NCBI GenBank assembly: GCA_963457665.1
Contig: OY735202.1
Span: 53,465,351-53,529,350 of the forward strand
Reading direction: 5' to 3'
DNA length: 64,000 nucleotides
Source of the DNA: Thysanoteuthis rhombus
Taxonomy: Eukaryota; Mollusca; Cephalopoda; Oegopsida; Thysanoteuthidae
The position numbers and the translations under genes are program-made. How positions within the stretch are numbered: position 1 is the stretch's first letter; the number at the start of each line of letters is the position of its first letter. Shown here piece after piece: positions 23,801 to 36,300 of this stretch. A model generated the notes under the pieces. That model worked only from the letters and a program-made list of their open reading frames with translations, was not told where the DNA came from and did no database searches.

Positions 23801-24661
23801 TAAAAAGACTGAAATTCATAAAATGATTAAAAAAAACGTGAATTTATACAAGTAAAAAAAATCAAATATAAAACAGAACTTAGTATAATCATAAAATGAA
23901 ATGATGTAAAAGTCTTATCATCAGTTCAGTATGCCATGAATGGAAAATAATTTGCCAAGGATAATGAGCAGGATTTTCCTGTCATCATTTCCACAGAATT
24001 AAAGCAATATTTACTTATTCATTAGAACAATGGAGTCTATTTTGTCATTACAGTTTTTATCTTGACTTTTATGAAGAATTAAACTTTGATTCATATTAGG
24101 TAACCTAAGACCTTCATTTTAATCAAAAGTAGTTAGCTGAATATTTACTAGAGATAGCATTAGAATACCCTGAAATCTTAGTTTATGACTGACAATGGAG
24201 GTTGTCAAAGCAATCATCTGAGGAGATATTATAAAATCAGTCATGGTAGACAACATATATAGAGAAGGGATCAGCCACTCTGGAATTAATTAAACTAAAG
24301 AGAACTATTAACCTCCCATGTTAGGGATCAAGCTGAATCTTTGATTAAAAATAGTCAGCCTTTTATAGTCTTGCCTAAAAATTCTTTTGTGAGCTCTGAC
24401 TCTTAGTAATTTTACAAAACTTGCCTAAAATTTTAATATAAGTCCATTACTAATCAAAATTTGCACTGAAAAATTTATAATTTATAATTGTAAATTTTAG
24501 ACAAATTATCCATTTTCAACATAAATTAGATTTGGCTCTCAATATTTAATTATATTTGTGATTACTGATTGTGCAGTTAATATAGAAAAATGTTATAACT
24601 GTAAATTTTGTGTTTTTAATTACTTTCAAGCAATTGACAAGTTGGCAGTTGTTATCGGGGC
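20811..24661. other. Intergenic AT-rich stretch between convergent genes
   Basis: No coding exon, RNA gene or recognised transposon domain was seen. The ORFs at 21844-22405 and 22564-22935 are low-complexity, Lys/Ile/Phe/Tyr-rich and not conserved in any way I recognise. Confidence 0.45.
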
Positions 24662-24986
24662 CAGTGGTTCGGAACTTTGAAAATTCAAGAACCCATTCTA
24701 TAAAGCAAATATTCTGGCAGACTCCGATTTTTAGTATTTAATTTTTAGACTGTAATCAATGACCTACAACAACGTACAATTTTTTTACATTAAAAAATCA
24801 CCTTTCTGAATGGATTACATTTATCTGAATTCTAATACATGGTACAGGTCTGTGTACAAGAATTATGTCTTTTGATGTGTGATGGATAATGTTTCTCTAC
24901 CACAAGATTCGTTATGTCAAGTTCAGAGGGAAAACTACAGTAGATCCCCAAGCATTATTTGATGGACCCCAATTTCGAAATCACTA
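24662..24986. mobile_element. hAT-type MITE, ~325 bp
   Basis: The left end CAGTGGTTCGGAACTTTG is matched in inverted orientation by the right end, which reads TAGTGATTTCGAAATTGGGG on the - strand. CAGTGGTTC is a typical hAT terminal sequence. The flanks ATCGGGGC and ATTTAGGC agree at 5 of 8 positions, consistent with an old 8-bp target duplication. No transposase lies inside. Confidence 0.6.
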
Positions 24987-26429
24987 ATTTAGGCCAAAGG
25001 CTTTCCGTCACAGACAATGATTAGCCAACTAATTTTGTGCCAGTCTAAAATAAATTTTGTTAATATAGGTAGTAATCTTGTCTCACTGGCTAATTCTCTA
25101 GTTTAATGCTGTCTCACTAATGTGATATCTAAGCCAATTTCATGAAATTTAAGCTTTTTATAAAAGATTATATTCAATGAAATTATATCTTTCTATTCCT
25201 CAATATTCAACTGATTCTTCAGAAAATGTTTAGATAAATTTGGGATTTACCTCATATATTATATGAATTAAGCACTGACTAATAATGAACAATAGTTGAT
25301 AACTTATTCAGATGGTGTAAACATGTTTGCTGCTAGTATCAAATCTTTGCCGTTGGATCAGGTTTTAATATAATCTATAACTGGCGAGGCCGGGTTCAAG
25401 TTCTCTTCTCATATTAATATCTTAGCACTGTTAATCAGCTGTTTCATTATGATCATAAAAAGAAAAAGGTACATAAATGTAGTTCTGACAGACAGAACTA
25501 GTTGGTAGAGAAAGCTTATAGGTATATAGGTTTCATACATAAGATATTACCTAATGTGGATCTGTCCTTTTTTTTTCCCCCCACATCATCAGAAGCAGTG
25601 TCTGTGGGATTTGCTGCACACAAGAACATTTCTTACACATCTTATACAAAGGACAATGTATATGTCACTCTCGCTAGATGAATACTTTCTTTCATTTCAG
25701 CTTTAACCCTGTGAGAACAGATTGTTTTTTTAAATCTTTTTGTAGGACATGGAAATTTCTCTCCTGATATCTCCTCAGACAGTTCCAAGCGCTTAAATGA
25801 CACGTCATATTCTCTTTTATGTATGTCTTTCATGCATCACATTAAAATAAGAATATGTATTTGATGAGTTAACATAGATTTCACAATTTTTTTTTCAATC
25901 AATCTTAAATATTCCAAGCTTTATCATTATTATTATTACTTCTTTTATAATGACAAATTTCAAAGTTCTTCTCACCTGATATAACGTAAAAAATGAAAAT
26001 GACAAAGACTTCTATGATGCATATAATTCACCAGAATTTCAAGTTTTAAAATTATCACAAATGACAACTTATGAAAATAAAATGAACATAAAATAACTAT
26101 AAGAGAAATAAGTAGACATTATGAAACTCACATCTGAGATCTCTTGTAACATCTAGATTTTTCCTTTGTACTAAACCAACTAATAGGAAGTAACGTATTT
26201 TGCTTACATATAGATACAAATCATAAATACAAATACATATAGATACAAATCATAAATAATTCAAGTCTACTTTTAAAATATTTCATCTTCAATGTAAAAC
26301 ACAAACATCATCGTGTCTCTTCAATCTGCATATTTATCAATTTATATTCTTTTTTCTGTATAAGTATCAGAAAATGCATATTATTCAATAACAATGTATT
26401 GCAAATTTAATATAAATATGTTTGACAGT
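24987..26429. other. Intergenic stretch and probable FICD 3' UTR
   Basis: AT-rich and non-coding. The right edge should contain the FICD 3' UTR. The nearest - strand polyadenylation-like signal is ATTAAA at 26410-26405, only 20 bases past the stop, so the real end may lie further left. A 29-bp duplication is noted separately. Confidence 0.4.
26206..26262. repeat. 29-bp direct duplication
   Basis: ACATATAGATACAAATCATAAAT begins at 26206 and again at 26235, giving two adjacent near-identical 29-bp units. Confidence 0.85.
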
Positions 26430-27329
26430 TTAAGGTTGGGCCAAAATGACCATTTGTTGATGATCACTGTATAATGAATTTGGAATTGAAGTCAGAGACA
26501 AAGTTTCGTAAGAAGGGTTTTCAACTGTGGCCAATAAGAATTCATCCAAAGTTCTTTCTGCACATTCAGCAATGAAACGTATGAAAGGACGGATATCTCC
26601 TTCATTAGCAAGTTCTAAAGTGTCATAATAGCGAAATCGATCTTCTACTTTAATGGAAACTGGTGGAAAACCAGCTTGCATGAGTATGAGATTCATTAAT
26701 AATCTCGATGTTCTACCATTACCATCATAAAACGGATGGATACTAACAAGTTTATAGTGTGCTAATGCAGCGTATTCGATAGGATGAATTTTTGATGCTT
26801 CATCAGAATTCAACCAAGATATAAATTCTTGCATTAATTTTTCCAGATGCTTTGGATGTGGCGGACGAAAGTTACCAACAAATACTTGAGTCCGTCGTAT
26901 TCGACCAGCTTCAATTGGATCTACATATCCTAAAACACGCTTGTGGATTTCAAGAATATCATTTAAACTTAATTGTCCAACTTTTCCGAGAAGACTATTA
27001 TTCATAAAACTCATCGCTGAATCAATTCCTATCACTTCACTCTGTTCCTGTAAACTCTTTCCTCCAATTGCCATTTTAGTCTCAACGATAGCACGGGTTT
27101 GCTGTAGGGTCAGTGTATTTCCTTCTATGGCATTTGTATGATAGATATGAAGGAAGTAGGCTTCTTTTTTAGCACGGCGCAAACCAGGATGATTGGCCGG
27201 TATTTTGTATAACTCAGCTCGTTTCTTGTCAATACGATTGAAATAGTTCTGGTCAATTTCTTCCACAAGAGGTAATGTCCGCTCACTATTAGCCAAGGCT
27301 TTGCTGTGAGTGGGACTAGCGATTAGAGC
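26430..27329 (-). CDS. FICD: FICD exon 3: inhibitory helix and Fic catalytic core (residues 163-461)
   Basis: Acceptor TTCTTTTATAG (27340-27330); the exon begins GCTCTAATC (ALI) and ends at TAA 26432-26430. It encodes [19 protein letters not shown], the flap region [25 protein letters not shown] and [11 protein letters not shown]. An ORF call starting at 27296 uses a TTG codon and is too short; the exon extends to 27329 with [11 protein letters not shown], which is conserved in the family. Confidence 0.96.
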   Translation of the reverse strand, partial: ALIASPTHSKALANSERTLPLVEEIDQNYFNRIDKKRAELYKIPANHPGLRRAKKEAYFLHIYHTNAIEGNTLTLQQTRAIVETKMAIGGKSLQEQSEVIGIDSAMSFMNNSLLGKVGQLSLNDILEIHKRVLGYVDPIEAGRIRRTQVFVGNFRPPHPKHLEKLMQEFISWLNSDEASKIHPIEYAALAHYKLVSIHPFYDGNGRTSRLLMNLILMQAGFPPVSIKVEDRFRYYDTLELANEGDIRPFIRFIAECAERTLDEFLLATVENPSYETLSLTSIPNSLYSDHQQMVILAQP

Positions 27330-30300
27330 CTATAAAAGAAAGGAAAGTTTTGTAAAAGCTGGTTTGTCTGAAAATGATAGGCAGTGTCATTAAAAATTAG
27401 GAAATGACAAATTGGCATAATGACATTTATTAGTTTTGACTAAAATTGAAGATTCAAAAGTTGAAAAATATATCATTCCGAAAGCATGAAAGCCAATCCA
27501 TAAGAACATTTCTTAGTAGTTATTACTACAAAAAAATTATATTTATGCATTACTATACTTATATTTTTACTAATGCTAATAAGGCCATTGTTCTGTATTT
27601 TGTCAATGAATTTATTGCATTGGAAGATGATGTGGTTATTTTATAGAGTTTCAGCCACGTATGTGTCCATTGAACTTGGTTCCATCATAGTAGAGATTAT
27701 TTTTATAATTCTTCCACCATCCTTGGATAACACTGAATAGAAGTATTCCTTTTTCTTTTCTTTGAAAGGAATGCTTGGCCCATAAGAGTAATGTAACTGT
27801 TAAGCAATTTCTTGCTATAAAATAATCACTAATATTTCATTCGTATTTATTACCATTAGCATATCATGCAGTGAGTGCAAAAAGTATCCAATCCATCTTC
27901 AAAATTGACAGAATTTGGACCAAAGATTAAAAAATACAAAAATCAAAAAATGATTGAACATTGAAAAGTTATGTATAAATCCTAGAAATCTTTGGTCCAA
28001 ATTCTGTGAATTTTGAAGGTGTGTTAAAATCAACTTTTGAAATGTATCAGATACGTTTTGCACTTATTGCATGTCCTCATACCTAAAAGGTCTTTTAAAT
28101 CAATGGCTGATGTATCATAATGAATTATTTTGTAGATTATATAATTATTTACCTAAATTTTTAATGAAATTTGTATTTTACTGAGCAACAATGTAGACAT
28201 TCTATTCTGCAATGCTCTACAGAGGGACGTATTGGAATTTCAAAAAGGCTGAGTTTGAGTTTACAAGGAAATATAATCCAGTTCACAAGTGATTATTAAG
28301 AATAATTTCCTTATTTCATTTCACAGTCGGAAAGTAAAACATTAGCAGTTGCAAATGTAAAATAGTTGATTTATTTGGTTATAAATCTGAATATGAGATT
28401 TTCAATAATACATAGAAAATAACAAGCTACTCATGAAATTTCAAAATATCAGTAACTTTACTCATGACAAGCATAACAAACTTCATACAGAATTTGAAAA
28501 CATTTGGAATAAATTCCAGCAACAATTTTTTCAAGAAATAAATACCTGATAATAATTTTTGACTAATTTCCGTCATCTTGGTGTTGCTTCTTAATTAACA
28601 TATTTCAAGTCAAATAATCTCTGACTGTTGTAGTAGTGCAAAGTTGGAATAAAGAAATAACTTCTAAAGAGACTTGAACTCACATCACATACCCCTGGAT
28701 CTCGTCTTTCATGATAGATTTGAAGGCAATATGACTCTAGATTCAAGCCCTGCTTAGCCATGCAGTTTCTGTAGCTAAATAGGTTAAGGCATCATCAATA
28801 TTTCATCTCAGAATTCAAATAACACTGGGTAATATGCAATAAACAATGGTCACAGATTTTCTTTAATCATAACTATTGACTCCCACTAACTGCAGTGCCA
28901 ATTTGATTTACATGGTGCTTAAAAAAGGTGTTGAAATTATTCATCAAATCACAGACTATGAAGGCTCAAATCAAACTGAATAAAGCAAATCATACAGATG
29001 TTTATTTATAATTTTTTCAAAATTTTGGTCAAAATTCTTATAAAAACTTGATAATGTCTAATATTGACCGTGTTTGTTTCTCATGTTAATTGCCAGTGAA
29101 AAGAGTTCCTACAAGAGTAAAATCAAAATAGTGAATAGAGGAAGATCTTTTAGAAGAGGGTTGGGCAAAATACAGCCTTTGAGGCTCATTTGTGCAGCCC
29201 ACAAACATACTTGCACAGTGATGTCAATTGATGTTATACCAGACATTAATGAGACTATAATGTTTTGCAGCTATGTTGTAAACAGAAACATTTGAGAGTA
29301 AATGATTATGTATCATTTTAAAGTTTTTAATATATCTTATTTCATATTTTATTATCCTTACAATGAGTGCTACAAAAACTACAAAAAATGGAAAATTGAA
29401 GATAAATGCTGAATGTTTAACCAGGAATTATCGTACAAGCCTTATTTTTACAAATGTTGGAAGTAAAGAGATGTGCCTTATATGCCATGACAGTGTTGCA
29501 GTTTTTAGGAGTTGAATTTGAAGAGACATTTTCAAACTAAGAACAGTAACTTAGATCATTTATGAGAAAGTGAACTCTTGTGAAATGCTAATGACATGTT
29601 CAGAAGTTTAAAACAATAATTTTTTATAAAAACAAACCATACAAAGGCTGTTTTGTGCTTGTCTATACAATTTCCAAACAGATTTTCAAAGGAGTGTATG
29701 CTTAATGCTATTGATATTGCATGCCCAGAAGTCAGAACAAAAATTGGAGCTATATCTTTGTCAAGGAGAACTGTAGTTCGTTGTAATGATTCCATTCTGC
29801 AGAATCGGTCAGAAGAACTACTTGAGGCTGGCAAGTCATTTGAGTGGTACTCACTATCACTAGATGAGACCATTGACATATGAGACACGGCAAACTACCC
29901 ATGCTAATTGGAGCAATTGATGATAATTATACAATTACTGAAGAGTTGCTGTCAGTTGAACCATTGAAGGACACCACAACTGACTTGGGTTTATGTGAAT
30001 GTGTTGAAAACTGCTTGGATGGATCTGGTTTACCCTGGAACAAATTGGCAAAGATTATAACAGATGTTGTACCAGCATCAACAGGAAAACATGTTGACCT
30101 ATAAAGCTGCTTAATGATAAAGTGAAAGATAAGCACTGTGCATTGTATACCAGGAAAGTGTAAATCTATTCTGGATTTCAAACATGATTGATCCAATGGT
30201 ATGTGCTATTAACCCAATCAAAGCCAGTAGGCCAAATTACAAACAGTTCAGAAGTTTTTAGGATGACGTGGAGTGCAAATATTCAGATATACTGTATCAT

Positions 30301-33300
30301 AGCAATGTATGCTGGTTAAGCCTGGGAAATGTTTTGAGAAGAGTGTGGAATCTGAGAAGAAATTTTTCTCTCTTGAAATGAAGAATGTTATTGTGAATTT
30401 TTACTCGAAAAAGACAGAATGGATATGCGATTCAGTGTCATAGTCGACAATTTCGACCAAATGAATGAACTGAATATCAAGTTACGTGGCCAGGGTTTTT
30501 TTTTCATATGAATTCATCATTTTTAGAGAAACTACACTCTTTCCCAAATAACTGAGTGAACACAAGTTTGTGCATTGTCCCTTGTTACAACCACAGACTG
30601 TTCCACAAGTCTGTTCAGAGAATAACAGTCAGTAGGTATTTGCTTTAAAAGATGAATTTTCAAGGTGTTCTGTTGATTTTAAATCTATGAAAGATCAGTT
30701 CAGTTTGCAGAGTTAACCCTTTTCCTTTAATATTGAAGTAGCATCAAATGATGTCCAGTTGGAGTTGATAAATCTCCAAGCAGACAATACTCTGAAGGAG
30801 CATTTTAAGAATATGAAACTGACTGAATTCTATGAATCACTCAGTACAAAAAAGTTAGTCAACAAAAATGTGTGTATTCTTTGCTTCAACCTATATTTGT
30901 GAACCAACTTTCTCATGTATGAACATTAACAAATCAAAGAACCGTTCTCTTCTAACAGATTCAAATTTGCACCCTGTCTTGCATTTAACTGTTAGTAGGC
31001 TAAATCCTGACCACAACAAACTTGAGCAGGATTTCGTGTGATTCCATAAATTTCATTAGGAGTTTGAGTAACTGTTCTGTAACGTTTATGAAGCAACATC
31101 GTATTATAATCTACCAAAACTCTATCCATCCATATGTATTCACCAACCGCCAAAACTACTCCACATAAACCCATAGAATTTTTTGCAGGTAGAGATTAGA
31201 TCCCAGGTAATATTTTTAGCAAATTAGTTCTTGAAAACCATTCCACAAAATATGTTTTTAAGGAGTTCAGTTCAGAGGGGGGTCTATTTACATGATTATT
31301 CATCAAGGTAAAAATGATTTCTTAATCTTTGATGACATAATAAAAGAACATTTTTCATTTTTTTCTCAAATCAATTCTCAAAATCAAAATCTAACATGGT
31401 TCCTCCTTATGTAAAGAACACATCCTAAAACATTTTTTCAAGATCCATTTTTCCAAAACACAAACTTTGAAGATCAGAGTCCATGTAGATTACATGGAGA
31501 GAACTTCTATTTCTCACTTTTAGGGGTCAAAATTGATGGAGAATTCTCATTTTTCACTTACAGGGGTCAAAATTTTGGGTTATGTTTTTTTTTTCAATCT
31601 TTAAGTCAAAATTGAAGGGAAATTTTTTTTCTTCAATTCAAGTGGTCAAAATCCAAGTGAAATTTTTTTTTTCTACTTTGGGGGTCAAAATCAAGGGGGA
31701 AGATTTTTTTTCACTTGTTGAAACGCTGATCAGAGATTGGCATCACACACTATTCTGCATTGGAGTTTTCATTGAAAAAGAATTACAGCAGACTATGTTT
31801 CCCTCCTTTAGAAATACAAGGAGGAAGAAAAAACTTCATGTTCTTAAATATAAAAATGAAATTTGACCCAGAGAGCAAAACTGCAGAAATATGCTATTAA
31901 ACTGTTACAAATATAGATACTTTGAATGCTACAATATATCAAAGTTACAAAACATTGTCTTCAATTGATAGATATATATATCACTATAAAAGTGAAATAT
32001 TTGTATAGAACAAATTAATTACTCAGTCTACAAAAAGCAACAGCAGAATAATATTCCTTACCTTGCAATAAAGATGGTTTGCAAGCACTATATCTTTCTT
32101 AAATTTTTCAATGAATTCTCCATATTCATTTAAAATGTCAGCATGTTTTGGATCTAGAGCAATTGCATGTTGGAACAATTTGAGTGCTTTATCATTTTTT
32201 CCCTGAGCATACATATCCATTGCAACATTTAATGAAACTAGAGCTTCTTTCTTCAACTCTGAAAATAGAAACAATTCATAAATCATTATTAAACAAATAA
32301 ATTTACATTAATTTAAATTGTATATCTCAGAATTTTTGAGATGAGGTATTATTATTATTTCCATTAATATTCGGACCATCCTCATCTTTGTTGTTTTTCA
32401 TACAACGTTTCGGCCGTTGCACTCTACGGCCTTCGTCAGGTAACATCTGGGAGATTTTTGGGAAGTAACGAACCGAACCCTTTATTTATCCGACGGGGGT
32501 ATATCGACCGTATTCCCCTCTTTTAGCGTTATTAGTATTGTTATACTGTCTCACACTAGGATCGAACCTAGTACCATCAGATTACTTAACAGTAATTTGT
32601 CTGATGCTGTAACCACTGCGCTATGTGTCCATGTGGATGTTACCTGACGAAGGCCGTAGAGTGCAACGGCCGAAACGTTGTATGAAAAACAACAAAGATG
32701 AGGATGGTCCGAATATTAATGGAAATAATTTAAATTGATTACAATATTTTTAAATATGCGAAATAGATTTCAATTGCATTTTAATTATATTCAATGAGAA
32801 TGGTCTTAATTCTGTATAATCTCACATTGTCTATGCTAGAACAAATTCTAAGGAAAAACTATTCTCGTGGTAGATTATAATGTATGAATTATCAGATAAT
32901 ATATGAATTTTCTAACAAAGAATCCAATATATTCATTTTACCTGAGGTGAGAAATTTCTCAAAAAAAAATTGGTTTACACTATCTGAGCTACTGAATGCC
33001 ACTGAAGTAATTGGTTGAATGACAACAAATTATAGATGTATCCTCACTTTCCAGAACTTTACTATACAACACTTTTTTGCTTTTATGAAAAGTAGCTAAA
33101 AGCGTAAAAAGTACTCAGCATTTACTTGGTTGCGGGCCATTATAGAGGAATCATTAACCCTCTTCCTCTTTCCCAGACCCAAGTTTTCTGTACTGCCTTT
33201 TTCCTGAACCTCTGACGACTCAGCTCATCAGCACCATTTTTAAGGTCTGGGAATGCACAAAAATATTTCTCATATAAAATAATGGTAATTTCTCCTTTGC

Positions 33301-36300
33301 TTTATGCCATTTCAACTTACAAAGGATTTTTATAGGAACATTCTAATTTCAGATAGTGGGGAAACCTATATGAGCAAAAAGAAACATGGATCTTATATAA
33401 TCAATCTCTTCAGCAGGTTTGTTGAAAAATAAAACAATTTTTCAGTTTTACCAGAATTTTCTGATGCTTCAATTATGTCCTATCTTAATAGGGGCCATGA
33501 ACTTATATTTTTCCAAGGATGACTAAAAGCAATGCCCAACATAACATAATGATTTTGACAAAGTTAGTTTGTACTTTCAGGTACATCATTCTATATGAGT
33601 AAATCAATAAGTAGGTTTTGAACATACAAACAAACAATTCATGCCTCACATAAAATATAAGCAATCAACAATACAACAGAAAGCAAGAAAGTAAAATAGA
33701 AACAGCAATATTCCAATAGGTAACATGTAGTAACTTAGCATGTCCTCAAAATGTCCAAATGTGAAATTACCGATCTTTCATATAAACCTATCATAGAAAT
33801 TGTGGAAAGGCGGCCTTTGTTGTAAAGCCCCAGATGACAAGTGCTGTTGAGTCATTGTCGTACATAAGTAAGTTTTGAGATGCCACAAGCTACTGACAGT
33901 TCTTCCCACTGGGGCAGTAGTAGCAAGTAGTGTTCATAGCAGCCGTAGAAGTCTGTGGGTGTTGGGCAAAATATCATGTGTCAATGGCAGAACATTCTTG
34001 ACAGTGCTAAGAATGACCTGTACTGTTCTTGCAGGATCTTCTCTGTCATCGTTCAGATTTTTAACTCTTATCTTGAGATGAGAGTCAATTTTATCAATCC
34101 ATCAAATTTTTCCATTCGCAGCGTTCACTATAAACTGCTTAAGCTACACAGCAAATATAATTCTGAGCTGATTTAATTGACCAGATAGGAATGTAATCAA
34201 ATGATCTATCACTGAAAAATATTGTTGACATGTTCTGTCCTTGAATGTTGGGAAAGAATAGCCTTCTGCTGACATTGTTGTTTTTATAGCCCATTTGGAC
34301 TTTCTTTTTTGATGAGGGTAGATCTGGGATATCCAGTTGAGTCGTCTTCATCACAGATTCTTCCTAAACTTTGTTGAAGGCCACATCAGAGTGTTAGTCT
34401 TGTAAACATTGCATCAACACTCGACTTTCACTGAGGGTTCTGCACGGTGTTGATGTTTTTGCCAGGGGAGAATATCAGGATGCTGTCAAAGAGTTCAACT
34501 TTTTGTAGATGCCAGATGCTTTTGTTTGAACTTCTTTGTTGGTCTTTGTCAGTGAAAATGTCATCTGATTGTTTTTTCTATGTTCGTTTGTCTTCGTCTG
34601 TTTCCTTGGTCTCTCTCCAGGCTTCAGTAATCTGGCATTCTCAGATTCATATTCTGGCATTCTCAGATTCATATTCTGGTATTCTCAGAAAATCACCTGA
34701 CTACTTCAACTAATTGACCTCTTTGGTCATTATTATGGAGTAAGAGATCCATGAAATGAATGATTTATTTGTGGATGTCTTCTTTAACTGCATGTCTATG
34801 TCATTCCAAGGTCCTGCATACTTTACAGAATGATTCTACATCAACTCAAATTTCCTTCATCTCAGCTATCTGAATCAATGAGAGTTCTTCCAGAACCCTT
34901 CTTCCTCTCCTATTTTGCCTTTGTTTTTCTTTTCTTATTCTATTTTAATCATTTGTTCTAATCTAATATTTAATAGGATAGGAGTCCCCATTAATATTTA
35001 ATGCATCTTTTGATGCACTATGTCCAGTGGTATAATTCCTGATATATCAATGGATATCTGTGATTCAGGATATCCTTGAGCAATCTGGCCGAGTTTCCAA
35101 TACTTATATCTAATCCTGGTGTCTTCAGGAGGGCAATCTCACCTGATATGCATAAGGTTTCCACAGTTGTGACAAGCTTTATCCACAATTTCCTTGTCAC
35201 AGTGACAAGCAATACAACCATGCTGATTGCATGTATAGAAGCTTCTCATAGTAGCAGAGCAGTAATGTGCTCTGTGGCAGATTCCATTATACTTGTAGCA
35301 ACAGACTTGCCTCAAGTAACAATTGCAAGCCAAATGACCCATAACAACTCCATTAATTCATCTGCCAAACATCTCTTGAGGTCACCAACAACCTTTATAT
35401 TTAGAAGCCACATTACCAAAGTCACCATACCTGCAGCAATGACTTCCGAGACTTAATCATACTTCTATTTCAGATAGATGTCCAATTGTAGTCATTTCTT
35501 TCATCTCGGGCATTTTAGACACACTAGATTTTGTTTGCTGTTCAACACTTTCCTTTTTACCAACATATCTTTTTTGTTTTTATTGTCAGCCTTGTCTCCA
35601 GTTTAACTCCTGGATCTTTGTTTCAATACTGGTACCTTGTTGCTTTTGTTGTCAGTTTTAAATCTTTGTTTCAACACCAGTTTCTCAGAATGATCATTCT
35701 TAGAGTCTGTCTTCTTATCTTAAATAACTTGGTCAAGTTTTTCATTCAACAGACAATCAATGTGATTATCATATTGCTTCAATAATTTTCTTCAGTGTTC
35801 AAATTCTCATGGTTAATGACACACTCAGGATCACATAAAATTTGTCTTTTATTTCAATTTTGCTTATTTGGGATTTTGTAAGCTCCTCACTTGTCCATTT
35901 GATGACATTTAAAATATGCGTTTCTCTCTTCATTCATATTCTGTAGTTTTAGTTCAAACTGTTTTTTGTCTTCCAAAATAATATTGTACTGTTTAATTTG
36001 GTTGGTAGTATTGTAAGCATTCTAATTTCTCATAAATTTTTGGATATTTATTTTTCCATTGTTGTAATTTTTCAATTTCCCCTTTCAAATCACCTTCAAC
36101 TTTCGTTTTTTTTATCTCATTGTTTAATTCATTTTTCTTTATCTCAGACTTTTACTGATCCTCATGTTTTTTGTATCAAGAAAAATTGGTTGCTTCTTTT
36201 TTTTATCGAGACATTCACAAATCCTTCCTTTTTTTTTTCATTTCTTAAAAACTTATTCATAACCATGCTTTATATTACTCCAATTATTACAGGTAATTGT

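Larger units (their letters stand above)
27330..32061 (-). other. FICD intron 2 (4.7 kb)
   Basis: Bounded by donor GTAAGG (32061-32056) and acceptor TTTTATAG at 27330. It holds a MITE (27867-28073), a BED-type hAT copy (29153-31040) and a 40-bp tandem repeat (31523-31720). Confidence 0.9.

Noticed and set aside
25642..25833. - strand ORF with several basic residues near 25.7 kb
   Set aside because: No zinc-finger spacing or other domain on closer reading; single ORF without exon context.
26941..27141. + strand ORF over FICD exon 3
   Set aside because: Antisense shadow of the conserved Fic domain.
28680..28790. B-box-like GAGTTCAAGTCTC on the - strand, possible second tRNA-derived SINE
   Set aside because: No convincing A box at the right distance.
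32550..32630. Functional tRNA gene
   Set aside because: 18-nt anticodon loop, poorly paired acceptor stem, and location between SINE arms; a pol III relic instead.
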